DNA from: Thereva unica
Lineage: Eukaryota > Arthropoda > Insecta > Diptera > Therevidae
Reading direction: 5' to 3'
Assembly (NCBI GenBank): GCA_949987705.1
Contig: OX465281.1
Span: forward strand, 165,926,516 to 165,990,515
DNA length: 64,000 nt
Below, piece after piece: positions 9,831-23,276 of this stretch (positions within the stretch are counted from its first letter, which is position 1; each line of letters opens with the position of its first letter). The notes under the pieces are model-generated. The model saw nothing but the letters and a program-made list of their open reading frames with translations, was not told the DNA's origin and did no database searches. Both the position numbers and the translations under genes were made by a program.

Positions 9831-10039
9831 AAGTGAAAATTCCTAGAATTACCATTTTTGTTTGGATTTTGCAGCTGTTTTTTTGGTTAAAGGTATAAAA
9901 AATAGCCTACGACCTATTCTCAGACCTACCCAATATACACAAAAAATTTCATGCAAATTGGTCAACCCGTTTCGGAGGAGTACGGTAACAAACACTGTGA
10001 CACGAGATTTTTATAGATATAGATATATATATAGCGAAA

Positions 10040-11809
10040 TATATCGATCAAAGTTAAACTAACGTTTTAAGGAATTATTATTATATATATAACTTGTGAT
10101 AATAAAGTGAATTGATAATAAAATAAAAATATTTATTTTATGAAAAAACCGCATGGAGCGGTGACAAGCAATATTGGTGATCCCAAGAAAGCAACACGCA
10201 GCAGAAAAATATTAAACGTGTTTTAAGAATATAATTGAAGAGAAGAGACCAACAAAACAAACAAAACAGATAATTATAATTATTATTTTACTTTAACTCT
10301 AAAATAACATTGCATACAGTTAAACGCAAAAATAACATTACACGCATTACAGTCAAGAAAATTGCATTAGAGCGCTACCTTAAGTTACGCTGGGATAATA
10401 AAGAAAATTTAAGTCATTACAATTACAACGGCAACGTCATTAATAAATCTATTGACAAGAAACCGATATTTGCAGCAATATTGGAATTTAACCCATTGTA
10501 CAGGGATAATAAAGAACAAAGAGGTCCAGATATATCACAACAGGAATTCATCTAGGAGTTTGAAGATAATTAAAATTGAATATAAAATATCAAAGAAAAA
10601 TTTCAATATAAATAGAATTATTTTTCGTTACATAGATAATTTCTGTTATATAGTATATATCCATTACATACATATATGCATACATTTTTTTAGATATAGT
10701 TTCTTTTATATTCATAAACATATATTTGCACGGAATTTTTTTTAGATATAAGTTCATTACAAGCATATATGCATACATGTTTTTAGATATAATTACATTT
10801 ATATTTATAAACATACTACAGGTATTTGCATGAAATTTTTTGTAGACATACATATGTAAGTTCAATTACATACTTGCATGCATATATTTTTTTTTACATA
10901 CAATCTCTTTTATATTTATAAACATATATTTGCATGCAGAATTTTTTTTTTAGATATACATAAGTTAAATTACATACTTGCATGCATTCATTTTTTTACA
11001 TACAATCTCTGTTATATTTATAAACATATATTTGCAAGCAAATTTCTTTTAGATATACTGTTCCAACCACCAACACAACTTCCACAAAATTCATACAACA
11101 AAAAAATCCAATTCGATCAAGGGACCGTTATCAGCATGAAATTAAAATAAAATCAACGGCAGCAAAAAGTCTTCAATCAATCAGAACCGATCGGACCTTG
11201 AAGTATTCCACTGTACTGTGCTTTGTAACATTAGATTAGAAGTAATTAGAATTTGAAGTATTCCAGTAGAGGATTACTGTGCTTGTAACATAAAAATATT
11301 AGATTAGAAGTAATTAGAATATTAGAAGTAGTGCTTTAAGTAAAGGATTACTGTGCTTTGTGCTTTTTAATATATCAATATTGGATTAGAAATAATTGCT
11401 AGTGCTTTTATTGGATTAGAAATAATTGCTAGTGCTTTGAGTAAAGGATTACTGTGCTTTGTGCTTTTAACGTGATAAAAATATTATAAATTGAAGAAGT
11501 TGTGAATTAAAGAATTAGAATTCAAGTTAAGGTGTCTTAATAAAAAACCTCAATTGTTTTTTGGACCTTTGAAAGCGTACTTAACATTATGGTCCTTCGA
11601 GCCGGATTTGGCACGAAACAGTTAATTTGATAAAAACAAAAGAAAAGTGCAACACATATTTACATATAAAAACAATTCAACCATATCAGTTTTTGAGGAC
11701 TTAGATTCCAGCAACATAAGAAGGTAAACTTAGCGAGCTGACATTTTGTGGAGATTAGAGGTCAAACCTTCGAGAGAATTATTCAGAGAGGTCAACTGAA
11801 TGTCAACCG

Positions 11810-11812
<3 letters not shown>
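10040..11812 (+). repeat. Inverted copy of BEL-1 LTR, PBS and leader (right palindrome arm)
   Basis: This is the reverse complement of 6279-7900 plus 2544-2703, with only a few differences seen (a 4-bp indel near 7856, a 1-bp indel near 6722, a small change near 6673). The LTR is about 10095-11586, the PBS 11590-11607 and the leader 11608-11812. It stops at CCGGTGA where TA repeats begin, so no gag remains. The shared sequence at the palindrome centre seems to extend about 55 bp beyond the proposed LTR start, arguing for inverted duplication, not two independent insertions. Confidence 0.85.
11590..11607 (+). promoter_or_regulatory. Primer-binding site in the inverted BEL arm (tRNA-Tyr type)
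   Basis: Identical 18-mer to 6329-6346, here on the plus strand, 3 bases after the LTR end ...TTAACA. Confidence 0.8.

Positions 11813-11849
<37 letters not shown>
11813..11849. repeat. (TA)n microsatellite
   Basis: A short TA run between the truncated BEL leader and the CTAG end of Helitron-A copy 2. Confidence 0.9.
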
Positions 11850-11850
<1 letters not shown>

Positions 11851-13859
11851 TAGCTGGGACCCGGTGCGCCTACGCTGCACCCATAAGTCAATAGTAAACA
11901 ATAAAAACCATCCACTGACTTAATATTTTGCGAGATATGAATTTTACACAGATGAAATGCCTCAAAGAACATGGGTCTTGCGTCGGCCGCCATGAATCGG
12001 TATATTGAGTCTACTACATTGCTTATTGTATTCTACTTATCATACCCTTCAATTTGATACCCATGTTGAGGGGGTTGTGAAGAAAGTGGTAATCCGGCCT
12101 CTTTAGACGGCCGCCATAGATCTAAAGATATATTTTGTATACTACATTGCTTATTGTATTCTACTTATCATACCCTTTCATTTGATACCCATGTTGAGGT
12201 GGTTGTGAAGAAAGTGGTAATTCGGCCTCTTGAGACGGCCGCCATGGATCTAAAGATATATTTTGTATACTACATTGCTTATTGTATTCTACTTATCATA
12301 CCCTTTCATTCGATACCCATGTCGAGGTGGTTGTGAAGAAAGTGGTACCCCGCCCTCTTGAGACGGCCGCCATGGATCTAAAGATATATTTTGTATACTA
12401 CATTGCTTATTGTATTGTACTTAACATACCCTTTCATTTGATACCCATGTTGAGGGGATTGTGAAGAAAGTAGTAATCCGGCCTCTTTAGACGGCCGCCA
12501 TGGATCTAAAGATATATTTTGTATACTACATTGCTTATTGTATTCTCCTTAACATACCCTTTCATTTGATACCCATGTTGAGGTGGTTGTGAAGAAAGTG
12601 GTAATCCGGCCTCTTGAGACGGCCGCCATGGATCTTAAGATATATTTTGTATACTACATATTGTATTCTACTTATCATACCCTTTCATTTGATACCCATG
12701 TCGAGGTGGTTGTGAAGAAAGTGGTAATCCGGCCTCTTTAGACGGCCGCCATGGATCTAAAGATATATTTTGTATACTACATTGCTTATTGTATTCTACT
12801 TATCATACCCTTTCATTTGATACCCATGTTGAGGGGATTGTGAAGAAAGTAGTAATCCGGCCTCTTTAGACGGCCGCCATGGATCTTAAGATATATTTTG
12901 TATACTACATATTGTATTCTACTTATCATACCCTTTCATTTGATACCCATGTCGAGGTGGTTGTGAAGAAAGTGGTAATTCGGCCTCTTGAGACCGCCGC
13001 CATGGATCTAAAGATATATTTTGTATACTACATTGCTTATTGTATTCTACTTATCATACCCTTTCATTTGATACCCATGTCGAGGTGGTTGTGAAGAAAG
13101 TGGTACCCCGCCCTCTTGAGACGGCCGCCATGGATCTAAAGACATATTTTGTATACTACATTGCTTATTGTATTCTCCTTAACATACCCTTTCATTTGAT
13201 ACCCATGTTGAGGTGGTTGTGAAGAAAGTGGTAATCCGGCCTCTTGAGACGGCCGCCATGCATCTAAAGATATATTTTGTATACTACATTGCTTATTGTA
13301 GTCTACTTATCATACCCTTTCATTTGATACCCATGTCGAGGTGGTTGTGAAGAAAGTGGTACCCCGCCCTCTTGAGACGGCCGCCATGGATCTAAAGATA
13401 TATTTTGTATACTACATTGCTTATTGTATTCTACTTATCATACCCTTTCATTTGATACCCATGTCGAGGTGGTTGTGAAGAAAGTGGTACACCGCCCTCT
13501 TGAGACGGCCGCAATGGATCATTTTAGTTTCAATAGCGTCATGGCCTACCTATTGTTTGACAGCTGCGTAAATTTGAAATTTTCATTAAATGTAATGATT
13601 CAATTTAATGACAATTTTACATTTGTCAAACAATAGGTAGGCCATGAAGCTATTGAAACTAAAATGAAGTGAAAATTCCTAGAATTACCATTTTTGTTTG
13701 GATTTTGCAGCTGTTTTTTTGGTTAAAGGTATAAAAAATAGCCTACGACCTATTCTCAGACCTACCCAATATACACAAAAAATTTCATGCAAATTGGTCA
13801 ACCCGTTTCGGAGGAGTACGGTAACAAACACTGTGACACGAGATTTTTATAGATATAGA
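11850..13859 (-). mobile_element. Helitron-A copy 2, apparently identical to copy 1
   Basis: Same length (2,010 bp) as copy 1 at a constant offset of +3836. All array variants I compared are the same, including the two 119-bp units and the aberrant CCGCCGCC unit. The array is at 11985-13519 and the inverted repeat at 13520-13666. CTAG is at 11850-11853 and the terminal TC complement at 13858-13859. Such identity points to recent duplication or conversion. Confidence 0.78.
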
Positions 13860-13869
13860 TATATATATA

Positions 13870-14116
13870 TGGGCGATTCTCCAGAACCTTTAACTTGAGC
13901 TAATTGGAAAAATGAAATTTCAAATTGATAGCACAACCGTGCTATGATATTTTTTGTGTTTCTTACTTCATAAATAAATGTTTTCTGATGTAGAACATTA
14001 AAAAATTCAATGCGCATGAAGTAAGAAACAAAAAAATATCATGGCACGGTTGTGCTATCAATTTGAAATTTCATTTTTCCAATTAGCTCAAGTTAAAGGT
14101 TTTGGAGAATCGCCCA
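13870..14116. mobile_element. 247-bp MITE with TIRs of about 105 bp
   Basis: It starts TGGGCGATTCTCC and ends GGAGAATCGCCCA. The arms pair over about 105 bases with few mismatches around a 40-base centre. It is flanked by TA (13868-13869 and 14117-14118), a TA duplication as in Tc1/mariner-type elements, though the flank is itself TA-rich. It has no coding capacity. Confidence 0.82.
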
Positions 14117-14125
14117 TAATTTCAA

Positions 14126-14156
14126 TCCTTACTAATATTATAAATGCGAAAGTAAC

Positions 14157-14193
<37 letters not shown>

Positions 14194-15920
14194 ATGTTAC
14201 GCTTTCACGCCTAAACCGCTGGACCTATTTTGATGAAATTTGCAACAGACATAGTTTAGACCTTGGAGACGGACATAGGCTATTTTTTTTGTAGAAAAAA
14301 GGGTTGAAGGGGGTGAAATGGGGTTCAATAAGTTGTAAGGGGATTTATTTTCTTTACTTTTTTTCTATTGTATAAAAAGTAACTGACTGAAAGACAACGC
14401 ACAACCTAAACCGTTAGAGCTAAAGGGCTGAAATTTTTGACAGTGCATCCCTAGCGATTTTTCGAAATTCATCCCCTAAGGGGGTGAAATGGGTTTTTTC
14501 CAAACCGCTAAAGCTATAAGGCTGAAATTTTGACAGTACATCCCTATAATGATGTGGACATCCACTAAGAAGCGATTTTTCGGAATTCATCCCCTAAAGG
14601 GGTGAAATGGGGTTTTTCCAAACCGCTATAGCTATAGGGCTGAAATTTTGACAGTGCATCCCTATAATGGCGTGGACTTCCAGTATAAAGCGATTTTTCG
14701 AAATTCATCTCCTAAGGGGGTGAAATGGGGTTTTTCCAAACCGCTATAGATATAGGGCTGAAATTTTGACAGTGCATCTCTATAATGGCGTGGACATCTA
14801 CTATAAAGCGATTTTTCGAAATTCATCCCCTAAGGGGGTGAAATGGGGTTTTCCCAAACCGCTATAGATATAGGGCTGAAATTTTGACAGTGCATCTCTA
14901 TAATGGCGTGGACATCTACTATAAAGCGATTTTTCGAAATTCATCCCCTAAGGGGGTGAAATAGGGTTTACCCAAACCGCTAAAGCTACAGGGCTGTAAT
15001 TTTGACAGTGCTTCCCTATAATGGCGTGGTCTTCCACTATTAAAGCGATTTTTCGAAATTCATCCCCTAAGGGAGTGAAATGGGGTTTACCCAAACCGCT
15101 GGAGCTATAGGGCTGAAATTTTGACAGTGCATCCCTATAGTGATGTGGACATCCACTAAAAAGCGATTTTTCGGAATTCATCCCCTAAGGGGGTGAAATG
15201 GGGTTTTTCCAAACCGCTAAATTTATAGGGCTGAAATTTCGACAGTGCATCCCTATAATGGCGTGGACATCCACTAAGAAGTGATTTTTCGAAATTCATC
15301 CCCTAAGGGGGTGAAATGGGGTTTTTCCAAACCGCTACAGATATAGGGCTGAAATTTTGACAGTGCATCCCTATAATAGCGTGGACATCCACTAAGAAGC
15401 GATTTTTCGAAATTCATTCCCTAAGGGGGTGAAATGGGGTTTTTCCAAACCGCTATAGATATAGGGCTGAAATTTTGACAGTGCATCCCTATAATGGCGT
15501 GGACATCCACTATAGAGCGACTTTTAGAAATTCATCCCCTAAGGGGGTGAAATAGGGTTTACCCAAACCGCTGAAGCTATAGGGCGGTAATTTTGACAGT
15601 GCATCCCTATAATGGCGTGGACATCCACTTAGGAGCGATTTTTTGAAATTGATCCCCTAAGGGGGTTAAATGGGGTTAACCCAAACCGCTGGAGCTGGCT
15701 TTAATTTTGACAGTGCATCTCTATAATGACGTGGACATTCACTAAGAAGCAATTTTTCGAAATTCATCCCCTAACGCAGTGAAATGGGGGACATAAACAT
15801 GCCAATCTCTGCTTCAAAACTTGCAGATTTGTTGAGCAGAGGTGATATACGCAGTAATTTGTTTACCACATTTATTAAAAAAATGCACTATAATAAACCC
15901 GTTTAGGGATAATGACAGCT

Positions 15921-15956
<36 letters not shown>

Positions 15957-16023
15957 GAAAACATTGCACATAATAAACAGTTTTTATTTAAAAGCGTTGC
16001 AAGGCACGCGGGTTTTATGCTAG
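14126..16023 (+). mobile_element. Helitron-B copy A (non-autonomous, with 118-bp minisatellite)
   Basis: It starts TCCTTACTAATATTATAAAT after A, with a CTGT microsatellite (14157-14192) close to the 5' end. It ends in a small hairpin (GCGT 15994-15997 with ACGC 16006-16009), 10 spacer bases, then CTAG (16020-16023) followed by T. These are standard Helitron termini, and this 5' sequence is common in insect Helitrons. No replicase is present. The tandem array fills the middle, and a stretch around 15935 is poly(T). Confidence 0.85.
14400..15785. repeat. 118-bp tandem array in Helitron-B copy A, about 12 units
   Basis: The unit is 118 bp (some 119), recognisable by CCCCTAAGGGGGTGAAATGG. Spacing measured between successive CCTAAG motifs at 14711, 14829, 14947, 15066, 15184 and 15302. 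Confidence 0.92.
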
Positions 16024-16934
16024 TAATTATTATATTTTAAATTTAAAACGTTGTAACAGTACAAAAACATAATTTTCAAACAATAAATTGAACATTTTTC
16101 AAATTTGGTATCAAATTTGACATGGTTACAATTTTGACATGGTTACAATTTTGACATGGTTACAATTTTGACATTTCAAATTCGGTATCAAATTTGACAT
16201 GGTTACAATTTTGACATTCGCTTAAATTACTTTTTTTTAAGATTCATGAAACAATTTAAGCGAAGGAAACGTTACATATGATTTAACTAGTTACAATAGG
16301 TCATAAGAAATTTTACGGGGATGAATTTAATGTAATATGAGCAAATTAATTGCAGTTACAACTTTGACATTTAAATGTAACCAACGTTCACGTTAGCCAG
16401 TTTTTCCCAAAAATCAACCAATTTCAACTTATTTTTGTCACAAAATGTATGCACATGTTCGTTAGTGTCTGAACAATGCGTACGTTTAAAAAATTTTATG
16501 ATAAAATGAGACAATTCGGAGTACTTCGACTTACCATGCGGGTTACAACTTTGACGTCAAAACCTAGGGACAAACTTCAGAGTTGTTTTTTGGAAAATAT
16601 AGAGATTTGACACTGCACCGAACACAACTGCATTTTTCCTTAAGAGTTAAACTACAACTTTTCACTTTTCACTATTTGTTTCAACGCTTCCTATCACAAA
16701 TATAAATAGTTTTTCATTCAGATTAGCGCTAAAGACAGGCCGAAAAGTGACAGGTAACGGAAATTTTTTTCAAATTTCATTGCAAAATATCGTTTTAAAT
16801 GACTTCGTACTTATATCTCATTGCTCATTAATAATTTCTTAACATTATCGATAGCTTCTTTTATTTTTAATCTTCCTACAAAAATTGTAATTCATAAAAA
16901 TTTTGAAGCGACAAGCAGGTTAAATATATATATA
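16024..16934. other. Unassigned AT-rich interval with short tandem repeats
   Basis: It lies between two Helitron-B copies and has no convincing frame. A motif of about 17 bp (ATTTTGACATGGTTACA) repeats several times at about 16107-16220, and related GTTACAACTTTGAC motifs recur near 16350 and 16545. I recognise no family. It may be the DNA into which the Helitrons inserted, or a decayed repeat. Confidence 0.5.
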
Positions 16935-19138
16935 TCCTTACTAATATTATAAATGCGAAAGTAACTCTGTCTGTCTGTCTGTCTGTCTGTACGCTTTCAC
17001 GCCTAACCACTAAACCGATTTTGATGAAATTTGCTACAGACATAGTTTAGACCTTGGAGACGGACATAGCCTACTTTTTATGGAGAAAAAAAGGGTTTAA
17101 GGGGGTGAAATGGGGTTCAATAAGTTGTAAGGGGATTTTTTATCTTTACTTTTTTTTTCTATTGTATAAAAAGTAACTGACTGACAGACAACGCACAACC
17201 TAAACCGTTGGAGCTAAAGGGCTGAAATTTTGACAGTGCATCCCTATAATGGCGTGGACATCCACTAAAAAGCGATTTTTCGAAATTCATCCCCTAAGGG
17301 GGTGAAATGGGGTTTATCCAAACCGCTGGAGCTATAGGCCTGAAATTTGGACAGTGCATCCCTATAATGGAGTGGACATCCACTATAAAGCGATTTTTCG
17401 AAATTCATCCCCTAAGGGGGTGAAATGAGGTTTATCCAAACCGTTGGAGCTATAGGGCTGAAATTTTGGCAGTGCATCCCTACAATGGCGTGGACATCCG
17501 CTAAGAAGCGATTTTTCGAAATCCATCCCCTAAGGGTGTGAAATGGGGTTTTTAGAAACCGCTGAAGCTATAGGGCTGAAATTTTGACAGTGCATCCCTA
17601 TAATGGAGTGGATATCCACTATAAAGCGATTTTTCGAAATTCATCCCCTAATTGGGTGAAATGGGGTTTACCCACAATGCTGGAGCTATAGGGCTGAAAT
17701 TTTGACAGTGCATCCCTATAATGGCGTGAACATCCACTAAGAAGCGATTTTTCGAAATTCATCCCCTAAGGGTGTGAAATGGGGTTTTTACAAACCGCTA
17801 AAGCTATAGAGCTGAAATTTGGACAGTTAATCCCTATAATGACGTTTACTTCCACTAAAGAGCGATTTTTCGAAATTCATCCCCTAAGGGTGTGAAATAG
17901 GGTTTTTACAAACCGCTAAAGCTATAGGGCTGAAGTTTGGACAGTGCATCCCAATAATGGAGTGGACATCCACTATAAAGCGATTTTTCAAAATTCATCC
18001 CTTAAGCGGGTGAAATAGGGTTTATCCAAACCGCTGGAGCTATAGGGTTGAAATTTTAACAGTGCATCCCTATAATGACGTGGACATCCACTAAAGAGCG
18101 ATTTTACGAAATTCGTCCCCTAAGGGTGTGAAATGGGGTTTTTAGAAACCGCTGAAGCTATAGGGCTGAAATTTTGACAGTGCATCCCTATAACGGCGTG
18201 GACATCCACTAAGAAGCGATTTTTCGAAATTCATCCCCTAAGGGGGTGAAATGGGGTTTACCCACACCGCTGGAGCTATAGGGCTGAAATTTGGACAGTG
18301 CATCCCTATAATGGAGTGGACATCTACTATAAGGCAATTTTTCGAAATTTATCCCCTAAGAGGGTGAAATGGGGTTTACCCAAACCGCTGGAGCTATAGG
18401 GCTGAAATTTTGAACAGTGCATCCCCTTAATGACGTGGACATCCATTAAGAAACGATTTTTCGAAATTCATCCCCTGAGGGGGTTAAATGGGGTTAAGCC
18501 AAACCGCTGGAGCTAAACGGCTGAAATTTTGACAGTGCATATTTATAATGAAGTGGACATTTACTAAGAAGCGATTTTTCGAAATTCATCCCCTAAAGGG
18601 GTGAAATGGGGTTACCAAACTACTGGAGCTACAGGGTTGAAATTTGGACAGTGCATCTCTATAATGACGTGGACATCCACTAAGAGGCGATTACTCGAAA
18701 TGCACCCCCAAAGGGGATGAAATGAGGTTAACCCAAACCTCTGAAGCTGAAGGGCTGAAATTTTGACAGTGCATCCCTATAATCACGTAGAAATGAATGA
18801 CTCGAAATTCACTTTATTTATTATTCATTTGTGATTGCTTCATAATTTCTTACATCCACGTAAATAGGCGAACAAACTTAACGAACGTTCGTCAAACCCT
18901 AAAATGTCACTTTCCTTGATGACATATACATGCCAATCTCTGCTTCAAAACTTGCAGATTTGTTGAGCAGAGGTGATATTCGCAGCAATTTGTTTACCAT
19001 ATTTATTGAAAAAATGCACTATAATAAACCTTTTTAGGGATAATAACAGCAGACTTTTTTGTTGGTTTTTTTTAAGGAAAACATTGCACATAATAAACAG
19101 TTTTTAAAGGCGTTGCAAGGCACGCGGGTTTTATGCTA

Positions 19139-19139
<1 letters not shown>
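16935..19139 (+). mobile_element. Helitron-B copy B
   Basis: Starts TCCTTACTAATATTAT after TA repeats and ends GCGTTGCAAGGCACGC...CTAG (19136-19139). Its 118-bp array spans about 17215-18790 (about 13 units, more diverged than in copies A and C), with a CTGT microsatellite at 16967-16990. The 3' non-repeat part (about 18830-19139) matches copy A around 15790-16023. No coding capacity. Confidence 0.85.
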
Positions 19140-19175
<36 letters not shown>

Positions 19176-19176
<1 letters not shown>

Positions 19177-20936
19177 TAGCTGGGACCCGGTGCGCCTACG
19201 CTGCACCCATAAGTCAATAGTAAACAATAAAAACCATCCATTGACTTAATATTTTTCGAGATATGAATTTTACACAGATGAAATGCCTCAGAGAACATGG
19301 GTCTTGCGTCGGCCGCCATGAATCGGTATATTGAGTCTACTACATTGCTTATTGTATTCTACTTATCATACCCTTTCATTTGATACCCATGTTGAGGGGA
19401 TTGTGAAGAAAGTGGTAATCCTGCCTCTTTAGACGGCCGCCATGGATCTAAAGATATATTTTGTATACTACATTGCTTATTTTATTCTACTTATCATACC
19501 CTTTCATTTGATACCCATGTCGAGGTGGTTGTGAAGAAAGTGGTAATTCGGCTTCTTGAGACGGCCGCCATGGATCTAAAGATATATTTTGTATACTACA
19601 TTGCTTATTGTATTCTACTTATCATACCCTTTCATTTGATACCCATGTCGAGGTGGTTGTGAAGAAAGTGGTACCCCGCCCTCTTGAGACGGCCGCCATG
19701 GATCTAAAGATATATTTTGTATACTACATTGCTTAATGTATTCTACTTATCATACCCTTTCATTTGATACCCATGTTAAGGTGGTTGTGAAGAAAGTGGT
19801 AATCCGGCCTCTTGAGACGGCCGCCATGGATCTAAAGATATATTTTGTATACTACATTGCTTATTGTATTCTACTTATCATACCCTTTCATTTGATACCC
19901 ATGTCGAGGTGGTTGTGAAGAAAGTGGTAATTCGGCCTCTTGAGACGGCCGCCATGGATCTAAAGATATATTTTGTATACTACATTTCTTATTGTATTCT
20001 ACTTATCATACCCTTTCATTTGATACCCATGTCGAGGTGGTTGTGAATAAAGTGGTACCCCGCCCTCTTGAGACGGCCGCCATGGATCTAAGGACATATT
20101 TTGTATACTACATTGCTTATTGTATTCTCCTTAACATACCCTTTCATTTGATACCCATGTTGAGGTGGTTGTAAAGAAAGTGGTAATCCGGCCTCTTGAG
20201 ACGGCCGCCATGGATCTAAAGATATATTTTGTATACTACATTGCTTATTGTATTCTACTTATCATACCCTTTCATTTGATACCCATGTCGAGGTGGTTGT
20301 GAAGAAAGTGGTACCCCGCCCTCTTGAGACGGCCGCCATGGATCTAAAGATATATTTTGTATACTACATTGCTTATTGTATTCTACTTATCATACCCTTT
20401 CATTTGATACCCATGTCGAGGTGGTTGTGAAGAAAGTGGTACCCCGCCCTCTTGAGACGGCCGCCATGGATCTAAAGATATATTTTGTATACTACATTGC
20501 TTATTGTATTCTACTTATCATACCCTTTCATTTGATACCCATGTCGAGGTGGTTGTGAAGAAAGTGGTACACCGCCCTCTTGAGACGGCCGCAATGGATC
20601 ATTTTAGTTTCAATAGCGTCATGGCCTACCTATTGTTTGACAGCTGCGTAAATTTGAAATTTTCATTAAATGTAATGATTCAATTTAATGACAATTTTAC
20701 ATTTGTCAAACAATAGGTAGGCCATGAAGCTATTGAAACTAAAATGAAGTGAAAATTCCTAAAATTACCATTTTTGTTTGGATTTTGCAGCTGTTTTTTT
20801 GGTTAAAGGTATAAAAAATAGCCTACGACCTATTCTCAGACCTACCAAATATACACAAAAAATTTCATGCAAATTGGTCAACCCGTTTCGGAGGAGTACG
20901 GTAACAAACACTGTGACACGAGATTTTTATAGATAT

Positions 20937-20939
<3 letters not shown>
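19176..20939 (-). mobile_element. Helitron-A copy 3
   Basis: Same ends and layout as copies 1 and 2: CTAG at 19176-19179, hairpin, an array of about ten 128-bp units (about 19310-20599), a 147-bp inverted repeat (20600-20746) and the conserved 5' part. The array composition differs from copies 1 and 2, so this is an independent lineage member. TA repeats flank it (19140-19175 and 20940-20976). Confidence 0.78.
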
Positions 20940-20976
<37 letters not shown>

Positions 20977-21874
20977 ATTATTAAACACTTGATACATATC
21001 ACACGATTTGTTTTTAAGCACGAGCGGATTTTTGGGCACCATGGGACCTTCGGACAGAGTGTGTGAATTTTGGAGATACCGGAAATTGGCTGTCCCGATA
21101 TACACGATCAACAAACGGAACGGGAGACGAGTAGATCACTGAACTTTAAGTCATCGATGAAGTGTTCCGACTGATCGTTTTGATCGTGTCGGAAGTTGTT
21201 GTGTGACATTGCGTAAAGTTTGGTAATTAAACTTTACGCGGTCACTACAACGGGTAACCATGTCGTGACTTCTTCACAATGAACAGACGAGGATGCTCCG
21301 TTTCATATCCATCATAGTGGCATACCGAGATTGGTTTCACTGTCTCTAGTGCAAAGATGACTTCTCCAACGCTTACCGTATATGGATCATTCCATGTCAA
21401 ACCGAACGCTTAATAATAATTGATGATTCCGATTTTTTTGAAATTTGGCAGGCACATTCTACGCATGAAATAATGAGAAGCGTGTTTCGCGAAAAAAATT
21501 GTGGGATTTTTTTTTTTTTTCAGAAGATATACATGGTTGTAAGTTGTAATAAATTTCAAAAAACGACGCTCAACCGACCTTTCATATTACTGTATTGTCG
21601 AAACCATTAGTCGTACAAAAAAATGAAACAGGTCGATTTTGAAGATATCGAGTCACTCTATGTAGTGGTAAAAAAAAATTTGAGTTTGCTATTAATAAAT
21701 TATTATTAATTTGTTTATAAAGTTTCAATACCACTTTTCGTCTTCAACTCACCAACTTAAAATTTTGGAAAAATCATCGTGTTCCTCTTTCAATTCTAAG
21801 GAAACAATGAAAATTTGAAAATGGAATTCAACCGGGGTCACACTTAAAAAATTCTTTAAAAGAATGCGAACGCG

Positions 21875-22177
21875 AGTAATATATTTTGGATAATTATTGA
21901 TCAATTAGAGAAATAAAAAGCTCACTTCAAATTTATTTAACTTTATTAATAGAACAAACCGAACTCTAATATAATTTCCGACAGACTGACTATCCTTATT
22001 CAAAAATTACATTTTACTTTTCTTATCTTTTCCTAAGTCAGCAGTTTTATCGGATGCAGTGTGGAATATAATCTACCAAGCTAATGGTTTTTCTTTTGGC
22101 TTTATTTTAATGTATCGGATACGTCCGGTTGATTAAATTGTGCATTTGTTGCATTTTTCAACTCTAAGTATGTAACT
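21875..22177 (-). repeat. Gypsy-1 3' LTR
   Basis: Differs from the partner at 24584-24887 by one T in a T-run near 22107, as far as I compared, so insertion is recent. The truncated pol frame reads into this LTR and stops there. Confidence 0.85.
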
Positions 22178-23214
22178 CTTCCCCGGTTTGGGTCAGAAGT
22201 CTCCGACTTCAAAACGACGCATATTTTATTAATATCATCGCGAAGTACTTCATTCATTAATCGTTGAAAGGTGGCAGGGGCATTCTTGAGGCCGAATGGC
22301 ATCCTGACATACTCAAACAACCCTGCTGGTGTAACGAATGCAGTTTTTTCGATATCTGTTTCTTTTACTAAAATCTGATGATAACCTTTTGCTAAATCCA
22401 GCGTACTAAAGTATTGCGCCTTACCTAGTTTGTCTAGAATACTGTCTATATTTGGTAGCGGATATTTATCATCTACCGTTAAGTCATTAAGTTTTCTGTA
22501 ATCCACTACTATTCTATATTTCTGCACTCCAGAATTATCCATTTTCTTCGGTCTTACTATAATCGGAGAGCTGTATTTACTTCGACTTTTCCTTATAATC
22601 CCTTGAGTTTCCATTTCTCGCATTTGCTTTCTTACTTCTTCTTCATGATGTGGTGGATATCTATATAATTTCGCGTTAATCTGATCATTTGTAATGGTTT
22701 TTATTTCGTGAACAATACTTGTAGTGTTGGTTAGCCTATCTCCTTCTTTGTAAAATAACTTTTTATACTTTTCTAATAAACGTTTTACTCCGTTTTGTTC
22801 TTTGTCGTTCAAATGATTCAATTTTATATTACCTAATTCACTTTCTTCCAGGACATTTACTTCTTCTTCCAGGACATTTACTTCTTCTTCCACAATTCTA
22901 CTCAGAAACGGAACCCTTGCCCCATTTTTCAAAACAATCTCTTTATCCTCTACCTCAATACCTTTCACGTTCTTTTCTATCCAATCCATGCCTACAAGAA
23001 AATCATATTGTTTGTCCAAGCTAATTTTAACCCATCGCATTCGAGCATTAACCGGCTGTTGGAATTCTATAGGACAGTGAGTTTTTACAAATTCAGTCTC
23101 CTTATTAACTTCCCCATCAATTGTATTAATTTTGACGCTTCCTTTTAATAATTCATAAATATAACTTGGTACTTTCCTAGAATTCAATAAACTAACAGTA
23201 GAACCCGTATCCAT
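22102..23214 (-). pseudogene. pol: Gypsy-1 Pol, truncated in RT and fused into the LTR
   Basis: The frame encodes a retropepsin (MDTGSTVSLL; the Asp of DTG is residue 2 from this Met, but the frame is open further upstream towards gag). A linker holds a tandem duplication of the EEEVNVL segment. The first half of a Ty3-type RT follows (VDYRKLND, LDLAKGYHQI, MPFGLKNAPATFQ). It breaks off at NKICVV, immediately before the YxDD catalytic loop. About 12 foreign residues follow, then LTR-encoded residues to the stop. The polymerase active site, RNase H and integrase are absent, so it cannot copy itself. Pol is in the -1 frame relative to gag; a T6 run lies near the gag end and an A10 run just after the gag stop. 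Confidence 0.85.
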
Positions 23215-23276
23215 CTTAGCACAAAATTTTTTGTTATTTATAGTTATAGGTATATAAATCTTTTTTTTTTCCGAGG

